Positions 49,142-57,561 of a stretch of DNA of 64,000 nucleotides are shown piece by piece. The DNA is from Stutzerimonas nitrititolerans (GTDB lineage: Bacteria > Pseudomonadota > Gammaproteobacteria > Pseudomonadales > Pseudomonadaceae), in assembly GCF_003696285.1 (NCBI RefSeq), contig NZ_RFFL01000002.1, positions 1 to 64,000 of the forward strand, in the 5' to 3' direction. The stretch's first letter is position 1, and every line of letters begins with the position of its first letter. The notes under the pieces were generated by a model. It was given only the letters and a program-made list of their open reading frames with translations. It did not search any database and was not told the origin of the DNA. Both the position numbers and the translations under genes were made by a program.

Positions 49142-49941
49142 CCGCCTGCCCCTCGTCGCCCCGTACCGAGGCGCTGCCGCTCGCCAGCACCGCCGCGGAG
49201 GAAGACTGGTTCAAGCCCTGCGCGGTGATACCGGTCTACAACCATGAGCGGACCCTGCCGGCCGTCGTCGCCGCGCTGCAGGCCGAAGACCTGCCCTGCG
49301 TGCTGGTGGACGATGGCTCGTCCGCCACAGCCGCGGCGGTGCTCGATCGACTGGCCGAACACCCTGCGGTCCACCTGCATCGCCACACCCACAACCAGGG
49401 CAAGGGCGCCGCAGTCATCAGCGGCCTGCGCGAAGCCGCGCGCCTGGGCTTCAGTCATGCCCTGCAGGTGGACGCCGACGGCCAGCACGAACTGAGCCGC
49501 GTCGACCTGTTCCTCAATCGCGCCAGCCAGGCGCCCGAGGCGGTGATCTGCGGTTATCCGCAATACGACGACAGCGTGCCCAAGGGCCGTCTCTACGGTC
49601 GCTACCTGACCCACGTGTGGGTCTGGATCAATACCCTGTCGACCTCGATCCGCGATTCCATGTGCGGCTTTCGCGTCTACCCGCTGGCGCCGACATTGGC
49701 GCTGATCGACTCGGCATCGCTCGGTTCGCGGATGGATTTCGACACCGAGATCCTGGTGCGCCTGCACTGGAGGGCGCAGCCAATGGTCTGGCTGCCCACG
49801 CGGGTGCATTATCCGGCCGACGGCGTCTCGCACTTTCGCCTGTGGCGCGACAACCTGCTGATCTCGGGCATGCATGCCCGGCTGTTCGGCGGCATGCTGC
49901 TGCGTGCACCCGCGCTGCTCTGGCGACGGTGGCAGGGATGA
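49138..49941 (+). CDS. Family 2 glycosyltransferase
   Basis: Nucleotide-sugar transferase of 267 residues, GT-A fold. It has AVIPVYNHERTLPAVVAAL near 30, LVDDGSSATA, NQGKGAAVISGL and the metal-binding DxD-type DADGQHEL near 110. A C-terminal HFRLWRDNLLISGMH segment follows. It probably glycosylates the lipid-linked product. In many aryl polyene clusters a glycosyltransferase is fused to an acyltransferase (ApeJ); here they are separate genes overlapping by 4 bases. Confidence 0.85.
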   Translation: MTACPSSPRTEALPLASTAAEEDWFKPCAVIPVYNHERTLPAVVAALQAEDLPCVLVDDGSSATAAAVLDRLAEHPAVHLHRHTHNQGKGAAVISGLREAARLGFSHALQVDADGQHELSRVDLFLNRASQAPEAVICGYPQYDDSVPKGRLYGRYLTHVWVWINTLSTSIRDSMCGFRVYPLAPTLALIDSASLGSRMDFDTEILVRLHWRAQPMVWLPTRVHYPADGVSHFRLWRDNLLISGMHARLFGGMLLRAPALLWRRWQG

Positions 49942-50888
49942 GCCAGGCGCAACGCAACCTGCACTGGGCCGCGCAACGCGAGCGGGGCAGTTTCGCCCTG
50001 ATGAAGTTCACGGCGTGGGCACTGCGGCTGCTCGGGCGGCGAGCCATCACGCCGCTGCTGTACCTGATCGTGCTGTATTTCTATCTGTTCGGGCGCAGCG
50101 CTCGCGAAAGCATCCGGACCTACCAGCGTCACCTGGCCAACTGGAGCGGACGTGGCGAGCTGGCGCCCAGCGCGCGCTCGGTCTATCGGCAATTCATGGC
50201 CTTCGCCGACGCCCTGCTGGACAAGATCGACGTCTGGAACGGGCGCATCGACCCGAGTCAGCTCGAAGTGGACGACCCCCACGGCATCCGCCCGCAGATC
50301 TGGGCCGGCGGCCAGCGCGGGCAGATGCTGGTGGGCGCGCACTTGGGCAACCTGGAGGTCTGTCGTGCGCTGGCCGAGATCGGCGGCAAGGCACGAATGA
50401 ACATCCTCGTGCACACCCGCCACGCCGAGCGCTTCAATCGCCTGCTGGACGAATCCGGCGCGAGCAACTTGCGCCTGATCCAGGTCAGCGAGCTGGACCC
50501 GGCGATCATGCTGGAGCTGTCCCGGCGCCTCGAGGACGGTGAGTGGCTGGCCATCGCCGGCGACCGCGTTCCGCTGCATGGCGCACGTACCGCCACAGCG
50601 GATTTCCTCGGCCAGCCGGCCGCCTTTCCACAAGGGCCCTGGCTGCTGGCCGGGCTGCTGGAATGCCCGGTCAACCTGCTGTTCTGTCTGAAACACGGCG
50701 AACGCTACCGGATCCACCTGCACCCCTTCGCCGAGCGCATTCGCTGGCGCCGCAGCGAGCGCGATGCGATCGTGCAGCAGTGCGTGCAGCGCTACGCCGA
50801 TCAGCTGGCGGCGCGTTGCCTGGAGGCACCGCTGCAATGGTTCAACTTCTACCCTTTCTGGAACGCACATGAACGACGCCGCACCTGA
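49938..50888 (+). CDS. Lysophospholipid acyltransferase family protein (LpxL/HtrB-like)
   Basis: Inner-membrane acyltransferase of 316 residues with a hydrophobic N-terminal segment (ITPLLYLIVLYFYLFG). The LpxL-like active-site motif is GAHLGNLEVCRA (HxxxxE: His-Leu-Gly-Asn-Leu-Glu), followed by IAGDRVPLHGAR and FPQGPWLLAGLL. It probably transfers an acyl group, possibly the polyene chain, during anchoring to the outer membrane. The ATG at 49938 overlaps the upstream stop codon. The next gene starts inside its 3' end. Confidence 0.83.
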   Translation: MSQAQRNLHWAAQRERGSFALMKFTAWALRLLGRRAITPLLYLIVLYFYLFGRSARESIRTYQRHLANWSGRGELAPSARSVYRQFMAFADALLDKIDVWNGRIDPSQLEVDDPHGIRPQIWAGGQRGQMLVGAHLGNLEVCRALAEIGGKARMNILVHTRHAERFNRLLDESGASNLRLIQVSELDPAIMLELSRRLEDGEWLAIAGDRVPLHGARTATADFLGQPAAFPQGPWLLAGLLECPVNLLFCLKHGERYRIHLHPFAERIRWRRSERDAIVQQCVQRYADQLAARCLEAPLQWFNFYPFWNAHERRRT

Positions 50889-52413
50889 ATCCGTGATCTT
50901 TGGCGAGAACCAACTGAGCATCGAGGACGTGCTGGCCGTGGCCGAACGCCGCGCACCGACACGCCTGCAGGCCGACGACGGCTTTCGCCAGCGCATTGCC
51001 CGTGGCGCCCAGTTCCTCGACACCCTGCTCGACCGCGAAGGGGTGATCTACGGTGTGACCACCGGCTACGGCGACTCCTGCGTGGTGGCGGTGCCGCTGT
51101 CGCAGGTCGAGGCGCTGCCGCAACACCTGTTCACCTTCCACGGCTGCGGCCTGGGCAAGCTGCTGGATGCCGAAGCGACCCGCGCCGTGCTCGCCGCGCG
51201 GCTGCGCTCGCTGACCCACGGCGTTTCGGGCGTGCGCATCGAGCTGCTCGAGCGCATGCAGGCCTTTCTCGAGCACGACATCCTGCCGCTGATTCCCGAA
51301 GAAGGCTCGGTCGGCGCCAGCGGCGACCTGACGCCGCTGTCCTATGTGGCCGCGACGCTGACCGGCGAACGCGAGGTGATGTACCAGGGCGAGCGTCGCA
51401 GCGCCGCCGAAGTGCACCGCCAGCTGGGCTGGACGCCGCTGACCCTGCGGCCCAAGGAAGCCCTGGCGCTGATGAACGGCACCGCGGTGATGACCGGCCT
51501 GGCCTGCCTGGCCTATGCCCGCGCCGATTACCTGCTCAAGCTGGCCACGCGTATCACCGCGCTCAACGTGGTGGCGCTGGAAGGCAACCCCGAGCATTTC
51601 GACGAACGCCTGTTCGCCGCCAAGCCCCACGCTGGGCAGAACCAGGTCGCCGCCTGGATTCGCCAGGACCTGGCGATCGATGCGCCGACCGCGCCGCTGC
51701 ATCGCCTGCAGGACCGCTACTCCATTCGCTGCGCACCCCATGTGCTCGGCGTGCTGGCGGACAGCCTGGGGCTGCTGCGCCAGTTCATCGAGACCGAACT
51801 GAACAGCGCCAACGACAACCCCATCATCGATGCGGAAAACGAGCGCGTGCTGCACGGCGGGCATTTCTATGGCGGCCACATCGCCTTCGCCATGGACAGC
51901 CTGAAGAACCTGGTGGGCAACGTCGCCGACCTGCTCGACCGCCAGCTCGCGCTGCTGGTCGATACCCGCTACAACCATGGCCTGCCGAGCAACCTTTCCG
52001 GCGCGCCGGCAGCCACCGCGATGATCAACCACGGCTTCAAGGCGGTGCAGATCGGCGCCAGCGCCTGGACCGCCGAGGCTCTGAAGAACACCATGCCGGC
52101 CAGCGTCTTCTCGCGCTCCACCGAATGCCACAACCAGGACAAGGTCAGCATGGGCACCATCGCCGCCCGCGACGCGCTGCGCAGCCTGGAGCTGACCGAG
52201 CAGGTGGCCGCGGCCACGCTGATCGCGGCTAACCAGGGCGTCTGGCTGCGCCAGCGTGACGAACAGGCGCGGCCGTTGCCCGCGCCGCTGCGCGAGATGC
52301 ATGCCGAGCTGGGCGAGGACTTCCCGCCGCTGATCGAGGACCGGGCGCTGGAGGGCGAGCTGCGCCTGTGCCTGCAACGTATCCGTGATCGACATTGGGG
52401 GCTTTATGCGTAA
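50869..52413 (+). CDS. Aromatic amino acid ammonia lyase (HAL/PAL/TAL family)
   Basis: Removes ammonia from an aromatic amino acid, probably supplying cinnamate or 4-coumarate as the pigment starter. The 514-residue protein has the MIO-forming Ala-Ser-Gly at 150-152 (SVGASGDLTPLSYVA), the catalytic Tyr61 loop (IYGVTTGYG), and the downstream NDNPIID and AEALKNTMPASVFSRSTECHNQD segments. The substrate-selectivity pair, in LFTFHGCGLG, reads Phe90-His91, unlike the Ser-His of histidine lyases or His-Leu of the R. sphaeroides tyrosine lyase, so substrate choice is open. No hut genes surround it. The start overlaps the previous gene. Confidence 0.88.
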   Translation: MNDAAPESVIFGENQLSIEDVLAVAERRAPTRLQADDGFRQRIARGAQFLDTLLDREGVIYGVTTGYGDSCVVAVPLSQVEALPQHLFTFHGCGLGKLLDAEATRAVLAARLRSLTHGVSGVRIELLERMQAFLEHDILPLIPEEGSVGASGDLTPLSYVAATLTGEREVMYQGERRSAAEVHRQLGWTPLTLRPKEALALMNGTAVMTGLACLAYARADYLLKLATRITALNVVALEGNPEHFDERLFAAKPHAGQNQVAAWIRQDLAIDAPTAPLHRLQDRYSIRCAPHVLGVLADSLGLLRQFIETELNSANDNPIIDAENERVLHGGHFYGGHIAFAMDSLKNLVGNVADLLDRQLALLVDTRYNHGLPSNLSGAPAATAMINHGFKAVQIGASAWTAEALKNTMPASVFSRSTECHNQDKVSMGTIAARDALRSLELTEQVAAATLIAANQGVWLRQRDEQARPLPAPLREMHAELGEDFPPLIEDRALEGELRLCLQRIRDRHWGLYA

Positions 52414-52831
52414 GAGCGGCGTACTGCAGGCGGAAGTCGAGGTCCTGGTGCCCTTCTTCGACGTCGATTCGATGGACGTGGTCTGGCACGGCCACTACAT
52501 CAAGTATTTCGAGGTGGCCCGCTGCGCGCTGCTCGACCGCATCGGCCACAACTACCAGCAGATGCGCGACGCCGGCTACGCCTGGCCGGTGATCGACGTG
52601 CAGCTGCGCTACATGCGCGGCGCACGTTTCAACCAGCGCATCATCGTGCGCGCCGACCTGATCGAATGGGAGAACCGCCTGAAGATCAACTACCTGATCA
52701 ACGATGCCGAGACCGGCGAGCGCATGACCCGTGGCACCAGCGTGCAGGTGGCGGTGGAGATCGCCAGCCGCGAGATGCAGTTGGCCTCGCCGAAGGTCTT
52801 CGTCGAAGCCGTCGAACGGGCGCTGGCATGA
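52406..52831 (+). CDS. Acyl-CoA/ACP thioesterase, 4HBT hotdog family (ApeK-like)
   Basis: Probable thioesterase releasing or editing the acyl chain. The 141-residue protein has the YbgC/4-hydroxybenzoyl-CoA thioesterase pattern: FFDVDSMDVVWHGHYIKYFE, with the catalytic-type Asp, then ARCALLDRIG. The ATG at 52406 overlaps the ammonia lyase stop and has GGGGGC upstream; a GTG at 52385 is possible. Its stop overlaps the LolA-like start (ATGA). Confidence 0.82.
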   Translation: MRKSGVLQAEVEVLVPFFDVDSMDVVWHGHYIKYFEVARCALLDRIGHNYQQMRDAGYAWPVIDVQLRYMRGARFNQRIIVRADLIEWENRLKINYLINDAETGERMTRGTSVQVAVEIASREMQLASPKVFVEAVERALA

Positions 52832-53439
52832 TCCGTAACCTTGCCGCACGGACGTTCCTGACACTGTGCCTGACGCTGACGATGGCGGCCGGTGCCCAGG
52901 CCTTCGATCTGGCCCAGTTGAGCCAGCAGTTGCGCGAGCCGGCCGTGATCCGCGGGCAGTTCGTCCAGCAAAAGCACCTGCGCGCCCTGCCCCTGCCACT
53001 GGTCAGCCGCGGCCAGTTCGTCCTGGCCCGTGAGCATGGCTTGCTCTGGTCGCTTCAGCAGCCTCTGCAGCAGGATTACCGCATCAGCGGTTCGGGTATC
53101 GCCCAGCGCACCCCCAGCGGCTGGGAGTCGACAGACCAGCAGCCCGCGGCCGCGCGGCAGAACCAACTCTTCCTGGCCGTGCTCGGCGGGGATGCCGAAG
53201 CGCTGCAACGGGACTTTCAGCTGGATCTGCTCGGCACCGCCGAAGACTGGACGCTGACGCTGACTCCGCGCTCGAAGCTGCTGCAGCAGATCTTCAGCGC
53301 CATTCACATCCAGGGGGGCGCCACGGCCCGGCGCATCGAGCTGCTGGAGACCCAGGGCGACAGCACCCTGCTGCTGCTGGAAAGCACAGAGGTCGATGAT
53401 CAGTTGAGTGCGGTCGAGCAGCATGACTTCACCCACTGA
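52828..53439 (+). CDS. LolA-like outer-membrane lipoprotein carrier homologue
   Basis: Periplasmic chaperone-like protein of 203 residues, probably carrying the lipid-linked pigment to the outer membrane. It has a cleavable signal peptide (hydrophobic LTLCLTLTMAAGAQA, cleavage near residue 24), then a LolA-type beta fold: VIRGQFVQQKHLRALPLPL, GLLWSLQQPLQQ and LTPRSKLLQQIFSAIHIQG. Placement beside an MMPL exporter and an outer lipoprotein supports a transport role. It overlaps both neighbours. Confidence 0.82.
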   Translation: MIRNLAARTFLTLCLTLTMAAGAQAFDLAQLSQQLREPAVIRGQFVQQKHLRALPLPLVSRGQFVLAREHGLLWSLQQPLQQDYRISGSGIAQRTPSGWESTDQQPAAARQNQLFLAVLGGDAEALQRDFQLDLLGTAEDWTLTLTPRSKLLQQIFSAIHIQGGATARRIELLETQGDSTLLLLESTEVDDQLSAVEQHDFTH

Positions 53440-55783
53440 GGCCGCACTGCGCCTGCCCCGCTGGATTCCCGCGTTGTTTCTCCTTGCCCTGCTGGGCCTG
53501 GTGGGGCTCACCGCCTGGCAATGGCGCGACGGCCCGCCCGTCAGCGCCAACCTGTTGCAGCTGCTGCCCAGCGGCACGCCGGGCGAGCTGGAGCAATTGG
53601 CCGAAACACGCATGCAGGAGCCGCTGAATCACGACCTGATGCTGCTGGTACGCCATGCCGATGACGTCCAGGCCGACGCACTGGCCAGCGAAATCACCGA
53701 CACGCTGCAGGCCAGCGGCCTGTTCGCCCAGGTTCGGCGCTCCGTCGATGCCGACCTGCCCGCGCTGCGCCGGCAATTGCTCGAGCATCGCCTTGCGCTC
53801 CTCGACGCAGCCAGTCGCGAGGCCCTGATCGCCGGGCCGGAGGCCTTCATCCAGCAACGCCTGCAACGCCTGTACAACCCCTTCGAGGGCAACGCGCTGG
53901 TGCCGGTGGAGCAGGACTGGTTCGGTATCGCCGATCTGGCGCAGCGGCAACTGCTGCAACCGGGCAATGTCCAGGCCGGGCTGGATGGACATCTGACTGC
54001 CGAGTACCAGGGGCAGCGCTGGGCCGTGATCCACGCACGCACCCATGGCGATGCCTTCGACGACAGCCTGCCCCTGCAGGTAGAGCGCCTGGTGACTGAA
54101 CTGCGAGACCGCGCCAACGCCAGCCAGGGCGAGCTGCTGGCCGCGGGCGGGCTGCTGTATGCCGCCCACGGCCAACGCCAGGCGCGCGAGGAAGCCAGTC
54201 TGATCGGCAGCATTTCGCTGATTGCCAGCCTCGGCCTGCTGCACCTGCTGTTCCGCACGCCGCGCGTACTGCTGGTGGCGCTGCCGGTCGCGGTGGGCGC
54301 GCTCAGCGGCGCCGCGGCGTGCATCGCGCTGTTCGGCCAGATCCATGTGCTGACCCTGGTGCTCGGCGCCAGCCTGGTAGGGGTGAGCATCGATTTTCCG
54401 CTGCACTACCTGTCGAAAAGCTGGACCCTGCAGCCCTGGCACAGCCATCGCGCGCTGCGCCTTACGCTTCCCGGGCTGTTCCTGGCGCTGGCCACCAACG
54501 TCATCGGTTATCTGGCGATGGCCTTCACGCCGTTTCCGGCGCTGAGCCAGGTGGCGGTGTTCTCGGCTGCCGGGCTGGCCGGCGCCTTCGCCTGCGCCAC
54601 CTGCCTGCTGCCCTGGCTGCTCAGCGCTCCGCTGCAACCCTGGCCGACACCGCTGGGTTGGGCCGAGCGCTGGCTGAAGCTGCGCCGGGCGCTGCTCGGG
54701 CGCATTCCCACGCCTTGGCTGCTCGCCGTATTCGTGCTGTTCTGCACAGGCGGCTTGCTGCAGGTGTCGTTCAAGGACGATCTGCGCCAATGGGTCAGCC
54801 GGGCGCCGGCGCTGCAGGAGCAGGCCATGCGTATCGGCGAGATCACCGGCTTCCAGCCCACCAGCCAGTATTTCCTGGTCCGCGCCGCCAGCACCGATGA
54901 GCTGCTGGCCAGCCAGGAAGCATTGGCCACGCGTCTCGACGATCTGGTTGCCGAGCGCAAACTGAGCGGTTACCTGGCCCTCAGCCAGCTCGCCGCCCCC
55001 ACGGCCGCCCAGGAAAACCTGCAACTCGCCCTGCCGCACCTGCTGGAGGCAAGCGCACCTTTGCTGGCGCTCGGCGTCAGCAAAGGCCAGCTGGAGAACG
55101 AGCTCGCCACCTTGCAGGCGCAATCGATCCCAACCCTGGAGCAGGTGCTTGCCGGCCCGCTGGGTGAACCCTGGCGCCCGCTGTGGCTGGGCAGCCAGCA
55201 GGACGGTAGCGTGGCCGGGCTGGTCAGCCTGCAAGGCCTCAAGGACAGCACCGCGCTGGCCGGGCTGACCGAAGATCTGGCCGGCGTCAGCCTGATCGAC
55301 CGCCCCGCCGAACTGAACGCCCTGTTCGCCGACACCAAGACCCAGGCCGCAACGCTCAAGGCGATTGCCGCCGCGCTGATCCTGTTGCTGCTGTGCCTGC
55401 CATTCGGCTGGCGGGGCGCGGCGCGCTGCCTGGCCGTTCCGCTGCTGGCCGCGCTCGGCAGCCTTGCCTGCCTGGGCTGGCTGGGCCAGTCGCTGACGCT
55501 GTTCGGCCTGTTCGGTCTACTGCTGGTCACCGCCATCGGCGTCGACTACGCCATCCTGATGCGCGAACAGGTCGGTGGCGCCGCGGTGAGCCTGGTCGGC
55601 ACACTGCTGGCGGCCACTACCACCTGGCTCTCCTTCGGCCTGCTGGCGTTGTCCAGCACGCCCGCGGTCAGCAACTTCGGCCTCTCGGTGAGCCTCGGCC
55701 TGCTGTTCAGTTTCCTGCTGGCCCCCTGGGCCATCTCATCGCAACCCCAACCAAAGGCAAGGAGCCAGCATGGCGCCACTTGA
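53423..55783 (+). CDS. MMPL/RND-family exporter
   Basis: Inner-membrane transporter of 786 residues predicted to export the pigment or its lipid form. It has two halves, each with a large periplasmic loop after the first helix and then five to six helices. The first half has LTLVLGASLVGVSIDFPLHY and the second LFGLLLVTAIGVDYAILMRE, the repeated GxxxDY-type motif of MMPL proteins. The ATG at 53423 overlaps the LolA-like gene by 17 bases. It overlaps the flavoenzyme gene by 14 bases. Confidence 0.87.
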   Translation: MTSPTEAALRLPRWIPALFLLALLGLVGLTAWQWRDGPPVSANLLQLLPSGTPGELEQLAETRMQEPLNHDLMLLVRHADDVQADALASEITDTLQASGLFAQVRRSVDADLPALRRQLLEHRLALLDAASREALIAGPEAFIQQRLQRLYNPFEGNALVPVEQDWFGIADLAQRQLLQPGNVQAGLDGHLTAEYQGQRWAVIHARTHGDAFDDSLPLQVERLVTELRDRANASQGELLAAGGLLYAAHGQRQAREEASLIGSISLIASLGLLHLLFRTPRVLLVALPVAVGALSGAAACIALFGQIHVLTLVLGASLVGVSIDFPLHYLSKSWTLQPWHSHRALRLTLPGLFLALATNVIGYLAMAFTPFPALSQVAVFSAAGLAGAFACATCLLPWLLSAPLQPWPTPLGWAERWLKLRRALLGRIPTPWLLAVFVLFCTGGLLQVSFKDDLRQWVSRAPALQEQAMRIGEITGFQPTSQYFLVRAASTDELLASQEALATRLDDLVAERKLSGYLALSQLAAPTAAQENLQLALPHLLEASAPLLALGVSKGQLENELATLQAQSIPTLEQVLAGPLGEPWRPLWLGSQQDGSVAGLVSLQGLKDSTALAGLTEDLAGVSLIDRPAELNALFADTKTQAATLKAIAAALILLLLCLPFGWRGAARCLAVPLLAALGSLACLGWLGQSLTLFGLFGLLLVTAIGVDYAILMREQVGGAAVSLVGTLLAATTTWLSFGLLALSSTPAVSNFGLSVSLGLLFSFLLAPWAISSQPQPKARSQHGAT

Positions 55784-57026
55784 TACGCAACTTGATCTAC
55801 AACAACGTGAAGTCGTGATCATCGGTGCCGGCCCTTCCGGTGCCATCGCCGGCGCGCTGCTCAAGCGTCAGGGCCATGACGTGCTGATCCTCGAGCGCCA
55901 GCGCTTCCCGCGCTTTTCCATCGGCGAGAGCCTGCTGTCGCACTGCCTGGATTTCGTCGAGGAAGCCGGCATGCTCGAGGCGGTCCAGGCGGCCGCTTTC
56001 CAGACCAAGCACGGCGCGGCCTTCGGCTGGGGCGAGCGCTACACAGAATTCGATTTCCGCGACAAGTTCACCGAGGGCCACGGCAGCACCTACCAGGTGC
56101 AGCGCGCCGATTTCGACAAGCTGCTGGCCGACCAGGCCGAGCTGCAGGGTGTCGAGATCCGCTATGAAGAGGAAATCATCGCGGCGGATTTCTCCAGCGC
56201 CCGCCCGCGCCTGCACGCCCGCCGCAACGACGGCAGCGAATATCACATCGAAGCGGCCTTCGTGCTCGACGCCAGCGGTTATGGCCGAGTGCTGCCGCGG
56301 CTGCTGGATCTGGAAGCGCCCTCGAGCTTCCCTGTACGTCGCGCGGTGTTCACTCACATCGAGGATCGCATCGACGACCCGCAGTTCGACCGCAACAAGA
56401 TTCTCATCACCACCCATCCCGAGCTGCGCGATGTCTGGTACTGGACCATTCCCTTCAGCAACGGCCGCTGCTCCCTGGGCGTGGTGGCCAGCGCCGAGCG
56501 CTACGAGGGCCGCCCGGAAGACCTGGATGCCTGCCTCAAGGAGTTCGTACAGGAAGCGCCGAACCTTCGGCGCATCCTGAAGAACGCCCAGTGGGATACC
56601 CCGGCGCGGCTGATCGGCGGCTACTCGGCCAACGTCAAGTCGCTGCATGGCCCCGGCTTCGCGCTGCTGGGCAATGCCGCCGAATTCCTCGATCCGGTGT
56701 TTTCCTCGGGCGTGACCATCGCCATGCGTTCGTCGAGCATGGCCGCAGCGGTGCTGCACCGCCAGTTGTCGGGCGAGCAGGTGGACTGGGAGACCGAGTT
56801 CGCCGTGCCGCTCAAGCGCGGCGTGGATACCTTCCGGACTTACGTCGAGGGTTGGTACGATTGCAGCTTCCAGGACGTCATCTACTACGAACACGCCCAG
56901 CCGGAGATCCGCCGGATGATCAGCTCGATTCTCGCCGGCTATGCCTGGGACGAAAAGAACCCCTATGTCGCCGAATCCAGACGCCGCCTGCGCGTACTGG
57001 CCGAACTCTGCCGTGGCGATCGCTGA
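55770..57026 (+). CDS. FAD-dependent halogenase-like oxidoreductase
   Basis: Flavoprotein of 418 residues with the FAD-binding GAGPSGAIAGALL (19-31) and the family segment RFPRFSIGESLL (45-55). The flavin-dependent halogenase signature WxWxIP is present as WYWTIP at 223-228. Lys80 in FQTKHGAAFGWG is at the region where these enzymes carry the catalytic Lys (alignment needed). The C-terminal FAD motif is FALLGNAAEFLDPVFSSGV. In this cluster it could chlorinate or brominate the aromatic head, as in xanthomonadins, or act as a plain hydroxylase/desaturase. It starts inside the exporter gene. Confidence 0.82.
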   Translation: MAPLDTQLDLQQREVVIIGAGPSGAIAGALLKRQGHDVLILERQRFPRFSIGESLLSHCLDFVEEAGMLEAVQAAAFQTKHGAAFGWGERYTEFDFRDKFTEGHGSTYQVQRADFDKLLADQAELQGVEIRYEEEIIAADFSSARPRLHARRNDGSEYHIEAAFVLDASGYGRVLPRLLDLEAPSSFPVRRAVFTHIEDRIDDPQFDRNKILITTHPELRDVWYWTIPFSNGRCSLGVVASAERYEGRPEDLDACLKEFVQEAPNLRRILKNAQWDTPARLIGGYSANVKSLHGPGFALLGNAAEFLDPVFSSGVTIAMRSSSMAAAVLHRQLSGEQVDWETEFAVPLKRGVDTFRTYVEGWYDCSFQDVIYYEHAQPEIRRMISSILAGYAWDEKNPYVAESRRRLRVLAELCRGDR

Positions 57027-57036
57027 CCCGCCCCGC

Positions 57037-57561
57037 ATGAGCGCCTGTCGCGCCTGGCTCTGGTTGCCGCTGCTGACGGTACTGCTGAGCGGCTGCGCCC
57101 AGCGACTGCCGTTGCCCAGCGAACAGCCGGGGCTGCCATTGCCCTTGCAGCTGCACATCCAGGAGCGTGACGGCTCGCGAACGCAGGATCGGCTGCTGGT
57201 GATCCAGCATGAAGGGGCCGCCCTGCGCTGGTCATTGCTGAGCCCCCTCGGCGTGCCGCTGGCGCGCCAGTTGCTCGTCGATGGCCGCTGGCAGGCGGAC
57301 GGCCTGTTGCCTCCCAATGCCCAGGCGCGCGAGCTCTTCGCCGCACTTTTGTTCGCGCTGACCCCGGCCGATCAGCTGGACAGGCTGTACGCGGCGCAGG
57401 AACTGCACGTGCGCGATGCCGAGCGCGCGATGCTGACGAGCAATGGCACCCACTGGCGGGTGCGTTACACCCAGCCCGAGCGTTTCGATCTCGACGTCGG
57501 CGCGGCACTGTCCTATGGTGTCGCCCCCCTCGCCGCACCTGACGGAGCCAGCCCTCGATGA
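57037..57561 (+). CDS. DUF3261 family outer-membrane lipoprotein
   Basis: Function unknown. The 174-residue protein has a lipoprotein signal and a lipobox LLSGC (Cys near 19) followed by Ala-Gln, which suggests outer-membrane sorting. The mature part has repeated beta-like segments and ends YGVAPLAAP. DUF3261 lipoproteins are regular members of aryl polyene clusters, where they probably receive the pigment from the LolA-like carrier. The ATG at 57037 is chosen; a GTG at 57013 would overlap the upstream gene. Its end overlaps the ketosynthase start by 4 bases. Confidence 0.78.
   Translation: MSACRAWLWLPLLTVLLSGCAQRLPLPSEQPGLPLPLQLHIQERDGSRTQDRLLVIQHEGAALRWSLLSPLGVPLARQLLVDGRWQADGLLPPNAQARELFAALLFALTPADQLDRLYAAQELHVRDAERAMLTSNGTHWRVRYTQPERFDLDVGAALSYGVAPLAAPDGASPR

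Noticed and set aside
53429-55234. 601-residue open frame antisense to the MMPL exporter
   Set aside because: Glutamine/alanine-rich shadow sequence with no motifs; the + strand frame has clear transporter repeats.
53423-55783. Multidrug efflux role for the MMPL protein
   Set aside because: Its place within the aryl polyene operon, between a LolA-like gene and the flavoenzyme, makes pigment export the better reading.
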